From assembly GCF_905220415.1 (NCBI RefSeq), contig NC_059558.1, forward strand, positions 7,700,501-7,764,500: a stretch of 64,000 nucleotides of DNA, in the 5' to 3' direction. The stretch is from Colias croceus (taxonomy: Eukaryota; Arthropoda; Insecta; Lepidoptera; Pieridae). Below are positions 19,701 through 29,009 of the stretch, in pieces (position 1 is the stretch's first letter; the number at the start of each line of letters is the position of its first letter). The position numbers and the translations under genes are program-made. The notes below the pieces were generated by a model. It did not search any database. It saw only the letters and a list, made by a program, of their open reading frames with translations, and was not told where the DNA came from.

Positions 19701-20707
19701 TCATTAAAAATAACTCTAAAACCCTTCCTAGTTAACGCACTGACTGACAACAAGTTTGTAGCTAAATTCGGTACATGATAAACTTCACTGATTGTTTTGA
19801 TGCCTAATTTCAAATTTACTTTTACATCACCACGACCAGCGGTAAATAGTTTTTCACCATTAGCCACCTTGACTTCAGACACATAACCAGGAACAAAGTT
19901 ATTTAGTATATTCCTGTCATGACACATATGACTACTCGCACCAGAGTCTATTAACCATATATCATTCTGCACACAAGCTGATAATGCTGTCAATAGTAAC
20001 TGGTTTGTTGAGCTCTCCGCCTTAACTGGTTTCACAGATTTACAGTTCCTCGAGAAGTGACCAAGCTTCTTGCACTTAAAGCATTTGATTTTCTTACGTG
20101 CCGCCACCAACGCTGTTGAACTCGTGTCACCTTTTTCATCACGTCGATGCTTCTCCTGCATGAGCTTCGCTTTGACCACTTCACTCGACAACTTGATATT
20201 AGAATTTTCAAGTGCCATTATGAGTGGATCAAAGTCTTGAGACAAGCCACTCAGTAAGAGAACTGCAACGAAATCGTCTTCCAGAGGTGAACCAATATCG
20301 TTCAGCTGTTGACTTAGGTCGCTAATCTTCGCAACGTACGCTTCCATGCTTTCACATTCGCATAATTTTGTTGCAAACAAAAGACGAAGCAAACTCAGTC
20401 TCCTTGACAACCCCTTGTCTTCGTACGCCTTTTGCAAATTAATCCATGCATCCCGCGCCGTCTCTGCGTTCCTTACATGCGTAAAAACCGAGGGCTTTAC
20501 TGACAAACAGATCTTAGCAAGAGCTTTCTGAGATCTCTTCATATGAGCCGCATCTTTGACATCTTCAGTTTTATCTTCCGAAACGACGTCCCATAAGTCC
20601 TCGTGAATGAGTAGCATTTTCAGTTGGAACTTCCAATTACTGTAGTTTTCTATGCCGCTCAACTTCTCCACAGGAGTTAAAGTCGAAACCGATGTCGATG
20701 TCGCCAT
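16712..20707 (-). CDS. copia Gag-Pol polyprotein
   Basis: 1331 residues from an ATG in good context (AAAAATGGCG); the frame stays open to 20788, but the upstream stretch is probably leader. Order: Gag of the Ty1/copia type (about 10-200), CCHC zinc knuckle CFKCKKLGHFSRNC (about 209-222), aspartic protease DSGASSH (about 254), integrase with an HHCC region (HRRLGHLN...CEACVKGK) and DDE core (DLCGPM, RTDNGGEY), reverse transcriptase with YVDDILLF, and RNase H ending near TKHIDVRHHFI. The order PR-IN-RT-RH defines copia as opposed to gypsy. No internal stop or frameshift is visible, so the element could be active. Confidence 0.96.
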   Translation of the reverse strand: MATSTSVSTLTPVEKLSGIENYSNWKFQLKMLLIHEDLWDVVSEDKTEDVKDAAHMKRSQKALAKICLSVKPSVFTHVRNAETARDAWINLQKAYEDKGLSRRLSLLRLLFATKLCECESMEAYVAKISDLSQQLNDIGSPLEDDFVAVLLLSGLSQDFDPLIMALENSNIKLSSEVVKAKLMQEKHRRDEKGDTSSTALVAARKKIKCFKCKKLGHFSRNCKSVKPVKAESSTNQLLLTALSACVQNDIWLIDSGASSHMCHDRNILNNFVPGYVSEVKVANGEKLFTAGRGDVKVNLKLGIKTISEVYHVPNLATNLLSVSALTRKGFRVIFNEKCCNIFYGKKLAATAVHKNGVYQLETAESVRERDLCVVGCGGCSMFSGNSVESATTKVNTEAQDLVQKKASESCKKETELSFQAAANSVTQETWHRRLGHLNMRSMHLLMKGMASGITYDKSQFSQCEACVKGKLSKLPFPKKAQSRSNELLGVVHSDLCGPMPVKSFGGASYFLTFIDDCSRKTWIYFLKNKSEVFDNFKHFKAMVENQTNRKIKLLRTDNGGEYVNSIFQEYLKDNGIIHQTTIPHSPQQNGVAERANRTIVEKARSMLRDAGLDGQFWAEAVNTAVYLKNRSPTKAVYGSTPEEKWTNEKVNLSHLRIFGCVVYALTQNRKKLDSKCKPYIFVGYCENSKGYRLIDPENLSKIIKSRNVAFFENKFYTKNTEKCENGDFFMMINNLQTENLNSNDSHVEVAQSENSLSPEKGEENEIVTNPRRQCIFELDDSDSSSSVDPSDVTYIPGESTLEDAMDTSEYDSACTAMLTCIGDEPETVQEALGGAEAVHWKKAMADEYQSFIKNKCWTLTDPPKDQKPIKCKWVFKKKKDLDGNLKQYKARLVAKGFTQRYGIDYEETFSPVVRYSTIRILLALAAEKQMDIDHLDVRTAFLNGDLQEKVFMEQPEGYKVKGCEHKVYKLHKAIYGLKQASKSWYEKINHVLVTKLCFRRLSSEPCVYFKSNGEELVIIGLYVDDILLFSTRNSQMKVEIKKKLMQEFEMKDLGPASHILGMRITRNQDNIYLDQSSYIKNVLDRFHMTDCKPAQTPMESGLKLVKADKKEENLEYRNLIGCLNYISVSSRPDIAHAVSMLSQYNDCYDQRHWKAAKRVLRYLKGTVNYKLVFSRSGLDINGYIDADWASCEVDRRSYTGFVFQIGKCSVSWENRKQRTVALSSTEAEYMALSDSCKEALFIRTLLYELLGRHCSVTIFNDNQSAQKLCKNPMYHARTKHIDVRHHFIREVVKDNIVNLNYLCTSEMTADILTKPLTKEKHYKFVTCLGLQ

Positions 20708-20803
20708 TTTTACATGTATGGACGGGCGTTTTAGTTTATTTATAAAATTACTTTTATTCTGCCAAAACTCAAAAATAATTATATACACAGCAAAGATAAC
20801 GTC

Positions 20804-20817
20804 CTGGGCCCATAACC
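20804..20817 (-). other. copia primer-binding site (initiator tRNA-Met anticodon arm)
   Basis: On the minus strand GGTTATGGGCCCAG directly follows the 5' LTR. This is complementary to the anticodon stem-loop of initiator tRNA-Met (CTGGGCCCATAACC), as in Drosophila copia, which primes from a tRNA half-molecule. Confidence 0.88.
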
Positions 20818-20982
20818 TGATGGGTTTTGGGCAGGAAAAAGCAAAGATTGTTAAATAAACTTAAGATTCTTTATTAGACGATGCGCGTAGTACGAAGGGT
20901 AAAGACGGAAGAGAAAAAATTATAAGATGACACATAGGTATTTGACATACACATTTGTTTATACAAACTCTTTTCACCAACA
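20818..20982 (-). repeat. copia 5' LTR
   Basis: 165 bp, identical by eye to 16462-16626. Acts as the promoter end for the minus-strand element. Confidence 0.95.
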
Positions 20983-21047
20983 ACTTCATCATACGAAAAA
21001 TAATTTGCCCATTTGTTAATGTTGGTAGGTAGAGATGTTATAGTTTT

Positions 21048-21485
21048 TTTGAAGCGAACCTTCTTTAGGCGCGTTGAGAGTGAAATTTCAAGGTCGCGTC
21101 ATGGCAATACCGTCACGTCATGGAGTAGACAACGATTTTGGTATCTTTCAATGTTGCCAAAGAAGTTTCACTTTTTTTTTTAAATTTATTTATTGATATA
21201 TAAAAATCTTTGCTTTTACAAATTTTCGCCAAACTGTAGAGCAGTTTGTTGGCGATGCGCTCCTATTACTAATATTACAAACCGCTTTAAATACATACAT
21301 ATTACATAGTATAAAACAAAGTCTACAAAGTATAAAACAAAGTCTACATAGTATAAAACAAAGTCTACATAGTATAAAACAATGTCACGTTCTCTGTATG
21401 CCTAAGTCTCCAAAACCAAGCAACGGACCTCGGTGCAGTCTCTCTTCAATAGTTCAACACGTGTGCTCGGCACACGCTCTTTTTT
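21048..21485. mobile_element. MITE with GAAGTGAAACTTCTTTA-type ends, copy 2, interrupted
   Basis: Left part 21048-21172 (CTTCTTTAGGCGCGTTGAGA to AAGAAGTTTCACTT) and tail at about 21455-21485 (CACGTGTGCTCGGCACACGC) are separated by about 280 bp starting with a T run. That insert has four 20-24 bp tandem units (AGTATAAAACAAAGTCTACA) at about 21309-21380 and looks like an inverted retroposed 3' end. Confidence 0.65.
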
Positions 21486-21964
21486 ACAGCTTCATAGTGA
21501 TATCTTTTGCTTTAATATTTAAAATGAGGAACGACATTATATTTTAACTTCTATATGTGGTAGAGTTGGTAGTTTTCGAACCTTTATTTTTTAACTATAC
21601 TGTATTTTTTTTTGTTTCGTAATTAATATATTAAGAATATAATTTTAGTTCGGAAAAAACCTATGAATATGTTTATCATCTTAATATTATTATGTAATTT
21701 CAAACTAGAGTCCTGTGAACGAATCCCAATATAGTAATGATTGATAAAATTAATTAGCTTTCGTTAATTTAAACTTTTGCTAAAATTCGATAATGTTATC
21801 TCTTTAATTAAATCTGTTGCGTCAACTTTATCAAAACTAAATTTAAAGTTCTATTGTTTAAAATAGAAATGTGTATGTTTATTTTGCAAGAGATATTTTT
21901 TTAACATAGCAACATATTAGATGTTTTTATAAAAAAATACTACTAAAAGGTGATATTTCAATAT

Positions 21965-22171
21965 CCGCCTCCTTAGTACAGTGGTTGACGCGTGAGCGTA
22001 TAACCGAGGTGTCCTGGGTTCGATTCCCGGTGGTGACGAAAAAAAAAATATCTCGGTCTGGCAGTACACAGAAGGCTGATCAGCTACTTGTCCCTAAAGA
22101 AAATCGATCAGTGAAACAGATGTATAATGCATCTGCCCCATACCCCACTAGGGCACATGGGACTTCACACT
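21965..22171 (+). repeat. tRNA-derived SINE, 5' part
   Basis: Head with pol III boxes: A-box-like TTAGTACAGTGGTTGACGCG and B box GGTTCGATTCCCGG, followed by a SINE body (AAAATCGATCAGTGAAACAG, CTGCCCCATACCCCACTAGG). Interrupted at 22171 by the long inverted-repeat element; the rest resumes at 24232. Confidence 0.75.
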
Positions 22172-24231
22172 ATTAGACTACAAGCCCGCATAGGAAAAAA
22201 ATATGGGTCAATTGAACCACCAGGGGACATATCTAGAACGATAGAAGAGCATAAAATAATAAGATTCATCACTATGCCGTCACTTGTAAGCTGTCCAACT
22301 GAGTGCAGATGAGAATTCAAAAGTACAGGTAGACTCGGTAAATTTTGGTCATATATTTTTGTACGGCATTCTTAACCATCGATAGATCCATTAAAAATAA
22401 TAAGAAACCGCTCAGTGCCGTACAAAAATGGTGGTCCACAAAGACGGAATTTTTATTTAATTTCCGAGAGTTACCGGGGGTAAATTTGGTCATTTGGTCA
22501 TGTACGGCATCTGTGTCATACTATTTCTATACTGCTTTTAATCCATTATTCCGCAACGCCGTACAAAAATCATGGGGACAAGGGGAAAAAATCGAGAGTT
22601 GCAATCCCCTCTCTTTCCCCACTCCAGGGGGTCATTTGACTAAGTACGGCTTCGGTTCCAAAACATTATCTAGCACTCAAAAGTACTATTAAAAGCAATG
22701 CCGTCAAAAAATAATTGTTCTTTTAAATGTATACCAATAATCATCTTAATTTCATCGAATTCTTGATATAAAGAGCTGTAAGGTCATTTGACCCTGTACG
22801 GGAACTTTTTTTTTAACATGATATTGTAAAATTCAATTGTTGTATAGTATTGCCGTTCAAAAGAAACCGTTCTAAAAAAAGTTATAGAGAAATGCAAAAA
22901 CAGAAATTTTGTAAAAGTTTAAACATCGTAGATTAATGAAATATAATAGTTTTCTACACTTTATTCGTTGTTTTAAATAGTATTAACATAGATAGATTAG
23001 GAAAAAACGATACCGTACATTTTTGTGCAGACCACATCTTTAAGGCTGATGAAAGCGACGAAAGCTACAATTTCAAGGGTGCTTTATGGCCATTTGATAC
23101 AGTACGGCATTAACATATTTTTACCCAACTACGGCAAAGCAAAAGGAAGGTTATGATTTTGACAGGTCATGTATGTATGTTCATCTATTCCCTCGTAACT
23201 TCTAAACTACTTATCAGAATTCGACAAATGACATATCATTAGAAGCGTCTGAATTGTTCACTGGATAACCAGCGACCAGATATTTAAAGGCTATATGGGG
23301 TTTCACAAAATCTAATGCGGCGCCCTCTAGCGGACAAAACATACAGAGTAAAAAAATAAAGTTAAGATAAATATGTCGTGTTTGGTATCATTTGAAAGCG
23401 CTTTACTTGTACATTTTGAATATGTATATATTACTAGCATTTGCTTGTGACTTTACCTGTATTCATGGGCTGATTGCATATAATTTACATCTTTTCGTTC
23501 ATAGCTTCTTTATTAGTTCATCAATTTAACGGAGTCCATTCCACCTGACTCCGACTTTCCAAGGTGATAATTAACCACCTCGAGCTTCTTAATATTAATG
23601 TATATTTATATTTTATTATCAAAATATAAAGCAAACATTTCGTTATATGGATTTTTTTTCTTTTTCAGATTTTTCCCCTTTGAACCAACGAAAATGTACG
23701 GCACATGAAAAAATATTATCTATACATAAAATACTTTAAAAATAAATTTATTTCGTGTTGTGTCAAATGACCCCCTGGAGTGGTGAAAGAGAGGGGATTG
23801 CAACTCTCGATTTTTTCCACTTGTCCCCATGATTTTTGTACGGCTTTGCGGAATAATGGATTAAAAGCAGTATAGAAATAGTATGACACAGATGCCGTAC
23901 ATGATCAAATGACCAAATTTACACCCGGTAACTCTCGGAAATTAAATAAAAATTCCGACTTTGTGGACCACCATTTTTGTACGGCACTGAGCGGTTTCTT
24001 ATTATTTTTAATGGATCTATCGATGGTTAAGAATGCCGTACAAAAATATATGACCAAAATTTACCGAGTCTACCTGTACTTTTGAATTCTCATCTGCACT
24101 CAGTTGGACAGCTTACAAGTGACGGCATAGTGATGAATCTTATTATTTTATGCTCTTCTATCGTTCTAGATATGTCCCCTGGTGGTTCAATTGACCCATA
24201 TTTTTTTCCTATGCGGGCTTGTAGTCTATAT
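22172..24231. mobile_element. 2.06-kb element with about 470-bp terminal inverted repeats
   Basis: Left arm 22172-22640 and right arm 23762-24231 are inverse copies, nearly identical with small differences. Outer ends read ATTAGACTACAAGCCCGCAT. ACACT flanks both sides (22167-22171, 24232-24236), a likely 5-bp target duplication inside a SINE. The arms and centre repeat modules of GGTCATTTG followed by GTACGGC, with GCCGTAC also in the opposite direction. No credible coding frame. A non-autonomous DNA transposon of an unrecognised family; long arms recall MuDR- or foldback-type elements (inference). Confidence 0.85.
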
Positions 24232-24283
24232 ACACTCCCATTAAACTTTTTAAATAACCCCATTGTTTTAGTGACTTAGGATA
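24232..24283 (+). repeat. tRNA-derived SINE, 3' remainder
   Basis: ACACTCCCATTAAACTTTTT onward, the expected continuation of the SINE interrupted at 22171. Confidence 0.5.
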
Positions 24284-24349
24284 TGTCTTCAAGTTATAGT
24301 TGCCTTTCTATGTAATACTGAATTCAAATTCCATCAAGATTAATTGTTA

Positions 24350-24457
24350 GGGTGCTTTTCCACCAATAAAGTGCGAGGATGTATAGCGAGGATGTGTAGC
24401 GAGGAATGTGTTTGTAAAGGGCTATTTTGAAACACATCATCGGTGGAATAACACTCT
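24350..24457. mobile_element. MITE (GGGTGCTTTTCCACC family), diverged copy
   Basis: GGGTGCTTTTCCACCAATAA at the left, a weaker inverse GGTGGAATAACACTC at the right, with GTGCGAGGATGTATAGCGAG inside. Confidence 0.65.
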
Positions 24458-24520
24458 TTATTGGCACACAAAAAACTATCTGGAGAAATAAAAGGCGTTA
24501 TATTACACGATGTCATTTAT

Positions 24521-24734
24521 TCACTTCCCGTTGTTATAAAACTGGTAGCTTAGAATCGTCAAGTATGCAGTAATTATTCGTAAAAACACGCATTACATGC
24601 TGGTCACATCTAGGAAGGGCGGATGTGATATGGTCGGTGAAACACGCCGGAGGGGTTGTTGGAAGATTCGGGTTTCCACCGCTGTGCCATGAGTACCATG
24701 AGCAGAAGGCAGATGAGCGCGTACATTCTGGAAC
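24521..24734 (-). pseudogene. secreted-peptide pseudogene, exon 2
   Basis: Homologous to the gene at 34025-34951. Acceptor CTTCAG is kept, as is the start of the signal peptide (GSRMYALICLLL). An indel then shifts the frame inside the signal peptide. In the parental frame VETRIF and PPFLDVTS can still be aligned with VESRIF and PPFQEVTS, followed by a TAA where the intact gene has AAA, and a 1-base deletion before the conserved NNYC. The poly(A) signal that lies just past the intact gene is also altered (AATATAA). Exon 1 is at 30701-30704, about 6 kb away. Confidence 0.82.
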
Positions 24735-25045
24735 CTGAAGATCAGATATTAAAATGAAGGAAAGAAAGAAAGATTTATTTATCAAGTACAGCACAACACA
24801 CACACATAGACATAACATAAAGAACCGTAAAAGTTAAATAAGAAAACATCACAACAAGAAATAGTAACAATAACAGAGAAAAACACTCAAAATTAATAAC
24901 ATGAACAACCCGTATAAAAAAAAATGAAAGCAGTATATTTAAAGAGGTGTATCATACGACCCTGACAGCTCAGCAAATGCTGCAATGTTCAATTATTAGG
25001 CGTATTTATAACTTAACTGGCAAAGGGACTCAGAGATCCTACACG

Positions 25046-25180
25046 TCTAAGGCATCCGCCCCGGAATGGCGCGAAGGATGCGGGTTCGAGTCCCGCCTCG
25101 TGATCGAATTTTTTCTATTCTTTATAAATTTATATTTATAAAGCATTTGAATGCCATAAAAACCAAAAAAATATAAATTC
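25046..25180 (+). repeat. tRNA-like SINE, truncated copy
   Basis: GGCATCCGCCCCGGAATGGC, B box GGGTTCGAGTCCCGCC and the tail TTTTTTCTATTCTTTATAAA are the same as in the copy at 25339; the 5' head is missing. Confidence 0.75.
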
Positions 25181-25338
25181 AAGAAAAGGTCGTGTTCCAT
25201 CGTTACAATATTGTATTCACTGAAAAGTGCTTCATATTGGTTGAGATGGTTGTTAAATCATCTCAATAGATGGCGCGCGGTGTGTCCCTTAAGACACATA
25301 AAACTGAAAGGATAGAATAAATTCGATTACTCAGGCGG

Positions 25339-25515
25339 GTCACGAGTGGCTGAGTTGGTTAGGCATCCGCCCCGGAATGGCGCGAAGGATGCGGGTTCGA
25401 GTCCCGCCTCGTGATCGAATTTTTTCTATTCTTTATAAATTTATATTTATAAAGCATTTGAATGCCATAAAAACCAAAAAAATATAAATTTCATTTCATT
25501 TCATTTCATTTCAAA
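25339..25515 (+). repeat. tRNA-like SINE, full head, with (ATTTC)n tail
   Basis: TCACGAG and CTCGTGA form a perfect 7-bp acceptor stem. The D arm and T arm (GCGGGTTCGAGTCCCGC) are intact. The anticodon stem is shifted and lacks U33, so it is tRNA-derived rather than a standard tRNA gene. The body matches 25046-25180 and ends in an ATTTC microsatellite. Confidence 0.75.
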
Positions 25516-25573
25516 TGAGCCGATGGGTTAATATGGTAGGCGCTACCATGCATGCACATTTGAATAGGTGTAA

Positions 25574-25692
25574 GGGTGCTTTTCCACCGACCATGTGCGA
25601 GGAATGTGTTTGTAAATAACCAATCATATCTCTTCATTTTGTTTGAAGTTTTAACATTTGAAACGATACTATAGGTTTGGTGGAAAAGCACC
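25574..25692. mobile_element. MITE (GGGTGCTTTTCCACC family), short copy
   Basis: GGGTGCTTTTCCACC at the left and GGTGGAAAAGCACC at the right, about 119 bp, with ATGTGCGAGGAATGTG inside. Confidence 0.8.
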
Positions 25693-26054
25693 ATTAGACA
25701 ATTTTTTGCCTCTGCAAACGAATTTTCGACTTTCTAAGTTTTGGGATAAATAAAGGTAATAACGGAGAATATGATATTTGTTTGTCACAGTTTTAACACC
25801 GTTTTAGGCCTATAAAATAGTAAAGTAAATACATATTTATATTACATGCTCAAGCTTTTAAAAAGGACTGAGTAAAGCCGGCGCTGATAATATTGGACAT
25901 GGGATCTTCAAACAGGAAAAATATAATAATGTATATATGTATAAAATCATTATTAACTATATTCTGCATGTTACAAAAAATATTATAAGGTACATCGGTG
26001 CAGTAGTTCCTGAGTTCAACGCGTTCAAACAAACAAACTCTTCAACTTTATAAT

Positions 26055-26112
26055 ATTACTAGCTGCGCTCCGCGGTTTCACCCGCGTGCCTCCGCTCCTG
26101 TTGATCTTAGCG
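26055..26112 (+). repeat. dispersed repeat ('CTGAGATTAGCG' family), left half of a split copy
   Basis: AGCTGCGCTCCGCGGTTTCA to TGATCTTAGCG. Interrupted by the Jockey-like element and resumed at 30536. A tail fragment of another copy lies just before (25990-26050). Confidence 0.75.
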
Positions 26113-26349
26113 TTTTTTTTTTTTTTTTTTTTTACCTAAAATAATGAACCTAAGGTATCATTATTGAAAATTACGATCTAGCCTTTTACTATAGGCCAAT
26201 GAGTAATATAAATCTAACTTAATTTGCTAGGTATAGTATGTCTAAGAATGTGTCCATTAACACTTTTCTTAATGTCTCTATTTAAGGCGAAGACACTTTG
26301 TTCATGTGTTCTTTATGAATAGCACTCACTATATTACACTGACACTTCA

Positions 26350-29007
26350 CTAAACTAACTCAAAAGGTTTTGTCCTTTTCAGTCTTCTCACTATGTCCGT
26401 GTTGTCAAGGAGCTGGATAGCCTCGACGTTCACATGATGGTGAAGTCTGCGTTCGTGAGCTTCGGCGTTCTTTTTAATTATGTCCGTGACGAGATCTACT
26501 TTAAGGTCCCGATGTAGGTCGTCATTTCTAATGTACCAAGGAGCATTCACGATCTCTCTCAGTACTTTATTTTTGAATCGTTGTATGATAGTGATATTGC
26601 TTTGTTTAGTACAGCCCCAAAGCTGACTACCATAAGTCCACAAAGGCATAAGGACTTGTTTATACAAGAGTAACTTGTTTTGCTTTGAGAGTGAAGAATG
26701 CTTGCCAATTAGCCAGTACATAGCTTTATAGCGAAACTCTAGCTCCTCGCGTTTCTTTTTGACATGAGCCTTCCAGCGAAGCTTTGCGTCAAGAGTCATA
26801 CCCAGATATTTAGCTGTATTTTGATAAGGTATTACATGATTATTTATGTATACCGGATGATAATTTGGCTTTTTGTTTGTGAAGTCTATGTGAATAGATT
26901 TAGACTCATTGAGTTTTACTCTCCATTTTTTCGTCCAGTCAAAGATCGTATTAACAGCTGTCTGAACTTTTTCTACTGCTTCTTCTTGAGTGTCACCTGT
27001 AGCCATTATAGCTGTGTCATCCGCAAATGTTGCAATGGTGTTGTTTTCTAACTCAGGAATATCGCAAGTGTACAACAAGTACAAAATAGGACCCAGGACA
27101 CTTCCTTGCGGTACTCCAGCTTTTATAGGCTGAAGCTCTGAATATGCATCATCTTGCCTTACTCTAAACATACGTTGTGATAAGTAAGACTCTAAGATGT
27201 CAGCAAACTGTTTTGGGAGCATATTTCTTAGTTTGTATATAAGCCCTTCGTGCCATACTTTATCAAATGCTTGCGCCACATCCAAAAATACCGTGGAGCA
27301 AACTTTTCTTTCTTCTAGAGCCTTTTCATTTATATTGGTTATCCTATGTACTTGGTCTATTGTAGAATGGCGTTCTCTGAATCCAAATTGGTACTCAGGA
27401 ATTAAGTTTCTTTCCTCGATTATGGGTTTTAACCGTTTCAAGAATAGTTTTTCAAATAATTTTGACATGATCGGCAGCAGAGAGATCGGCCGGTATGAAG
27501 TAGTCTCATGTGGCGGTTTACCAGGTTTTGGTATCATTATTACTTCGGCTATTTTCCACACATCAGGCACACACTTAAGCCTAAAGGTAGCATTAATGAT
27601 TGTAGTTAGTTTTACAATAGCCTTCCGCGGAAGGTTTCTAAGGATTTCTCCAGTAATGAGATCATAGCCAGGTGTTTTCTTTCGGCTAAGTCGTTTAATT
27701 TCACAGGATACTTCTCTTGGAGTGACTAGTCTTATTTCTAGCTCATCATTTACTGTTTCTTCTACTAAAGCGAAGTGTTCATTCTCTTCATTGGGTTTGA
27801 AAATTTGCTCCAGATGTTGTGCAAATCTTGCTGCTTTTTGTTCGTTGCTGATTGCCCACTTCCCATTCACATCTTTGATTGGTGGGATATGCGTCATTGG
27901 TTTTTTTGAACTTTTTGTGGTTTTCCAAAGGGAGTAATCTGTTGTACGATCACTAGTTAGATGACTAAGGAAGATATCCATTGATTCATCTTGAAACTTT
28001 TGAATTGTTCTTTTCAGTCTTTTAGTAAGATTATTAAGGACTGTTTTATCATGTGGAAATCTCGTATGATGCCATATCTGTCTTTGTTGTCTTTTTTTGG
28101 CTATAAGATTTGTTATTTCTGGCGGATAATTATTGGATCTTTTGCTTTTTCTAACAGTAGGTGTATTATTCCAAGCGCTTTTCTGTATATCAACAATAAA
28201 TTTTCTGATTTCATGCTCCAGATCTTCTTGGCATTTTAAAGGAATTTGTAATTCTATCACAGATTCCAAGTCCTTTTTGAAGCTTTCCCAATTAGTATAT
28301 TTATTTACTAAAGTAGGATGGCTTTCCCTCATTATTATGCTCTCACTTATAGTTAGTATGATAGGCGAGTGGTCTGAGCTCATGTCATAACCTTCCTCAA
28401 TGTGAAAAAAATTTTGTGATATATTTTTATAAATAAAAAAGTCAATTAAGTCTGGTTTTTTCTGTCGGTCGGTTGGCCAATAGGTTGGTTTACCCGTCGA
28501 TAAAGTTTTACACTGTGTATCTCTAATAGCACATAGTAACTCTCTTCCTTTGGTTGTGGTCAGTCTTGAACCCCAATATACATTTTTAGCATTAAAATCA
28601 CCTCCTAATATAAATCTGTTTCCAAGATCGTGTAGAAGGCTTTTGTAATGATCTGCTTTCAAGGAATACCTTGGTGGACAGTATATGGATGAAATGGTTA
28701 TAGGACAATGCTTAGTTTTTACACTGACCGCCACTGCTTGTATTTCTTCTTTTTCGTATTTATTTACTTGATAATGGTAGATGTTCTCCTTTATAATGAC
28801 AGCACTTCCTCCTCTTGATGTATTATGGGGATGTAGCGCGTGATAAACTTTGTAGCCTTTGATTTCTACGTGGGATTCTTTGTTGAAGTGTGTCTCTGAG
28901 ATGAGACATACATCAATGTTTTCTATGTCTAGGACTGCTGTTAGTTCGTTCTGATGTTTTAGCAGTCCATTTGCATTCCATGCCATAATTTTTAATGTGT
29001 TCGACAT
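26350..29007 (-). CDS. Jockey ORF2: endonuclease and reverse transcriptase
   Basis: 885 residues. N-terminal AP-type endonuclease: MAWNANGLLKHQNEL, LISETHF, GGDFNAKN and SSDHSPI supply the catalytic Asn, Glu, Asp and His. Reverse transcriptase: IPKPGKPPHETTSYRPISLL, YQFGFRERHST, STVFLDVAQAFDKVWHEGL, GVPQGSVLGPILYLLY and FADDTAIMA (catalytic FADD, Jockey style). The start ATG lies two bases after the ORF1 stop (TAA AA ATG), so ORF2 is probably translated by reinitiation. No internal stops. The endonuclease nicks the target and the reverse transcriptase copies the RNA there. Confidence 0.95.
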   Translation of the reverse strand: MSNTLKIMAWNANGLLKHQNELTAVLDIENIDVCLISETHFNKESHVEIKGYKVYHALHPHNTSRGGSAVIIKENIYHYQVNKYEKEEIQAVAVSVKTKHCPITISSIYCPPRYSLKADHYKSLLHDLGNRFILGGDFNAKNVYWGSRLTTTKGRELLCAIRDTQCKTLSTGKPTYWPTDRQKKPDLIDFFIYKNISQNFFHIEEGYDMSSDHSPIILTISESIIMRESHPTLVNKYTNWESFKKDLESVIELQIPLKCQEDLEHEIRKFIVDIQKSAWNNTPTVRKSKRSNNYPPEITNLIAKKRQQRQIWHHTRFPHDKTVLNNLTKRLKRTIQKFQDESMDIFLSHLTSDRTTDYSLWKTTKSSKKPMTHIPPIKDVNGKWAISNEQKAARFAQHLEQIFKPNEENEHFALVEETVNDELEIRLVTPREVSCEIKRLSRKKTPGYDLITGEILRNLPRKAIVKLTTIINATFRLKCVPDVWKIAEVIMIPKPGKPPHETTSYRPISLLPIMSKLFEKLFLKRLKPIIEERNLIPEYQFGFRERHSTIDQVHRITNINEKALEERKVCSTVFLDVAQAFDKVWHEGLIYKLRNMLPKQFADILESYLSQRMFRVRQDDAYSELQPIKAGVPQGSVLGPILYLLYTCDIPELENNTIATFADDTAIMATGDTQEEAVEKVQTAVNTIFDWTKKWRVKLNESKSIHIDFTNKKPNYHPVYINNHVIPYQNTAKYLGMTLDAKLRWKAHVKKKREELEFRYKAMYWLIGKHSSLSKQNKLLLYKQVLMPLWTYGSQLWGCTKQSNITIIQRFKNKVLREIVNAPWYIRNDDLHRDLKVDLVTDIIKKNAEAHERRLHHHVNVEAIQLLDNTDIVRRLKRTKPFELV

Positions 29008-29009
29008 TT

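Larger units (their letters stand above)
16462..20982 (-). mobile_element. complete Ty1/copia LTR retrotransposon
   Basis: 165-bp LTRs (16462-16626 and 20818-20982, TG...CA) that I read as identical, a 5-bp target duplication ACTTC (16457-16461, 20983-20987), a primer site next to the 5' LTR and one long polyprotein frame. Identical LTRs and an unbroken frame mean a recent insertion. It sits about 0.35 kb upstream of the protease ATG in the same orientation. Confidence 0.96.

Noticed and set aside
22345..22692. 115-codon frame in the giant inverted repeat
   Set aside because: The inverse arm does not preserve it as a protein, and it has no recognisable domain; the sequence is explained by the GTACGGC modules.
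25339..25415. functional tRNA gene
   Set aside because: The anticodon stem is displaced and U33 is missing; followed by a SINE body shared with a neighbouring copy.
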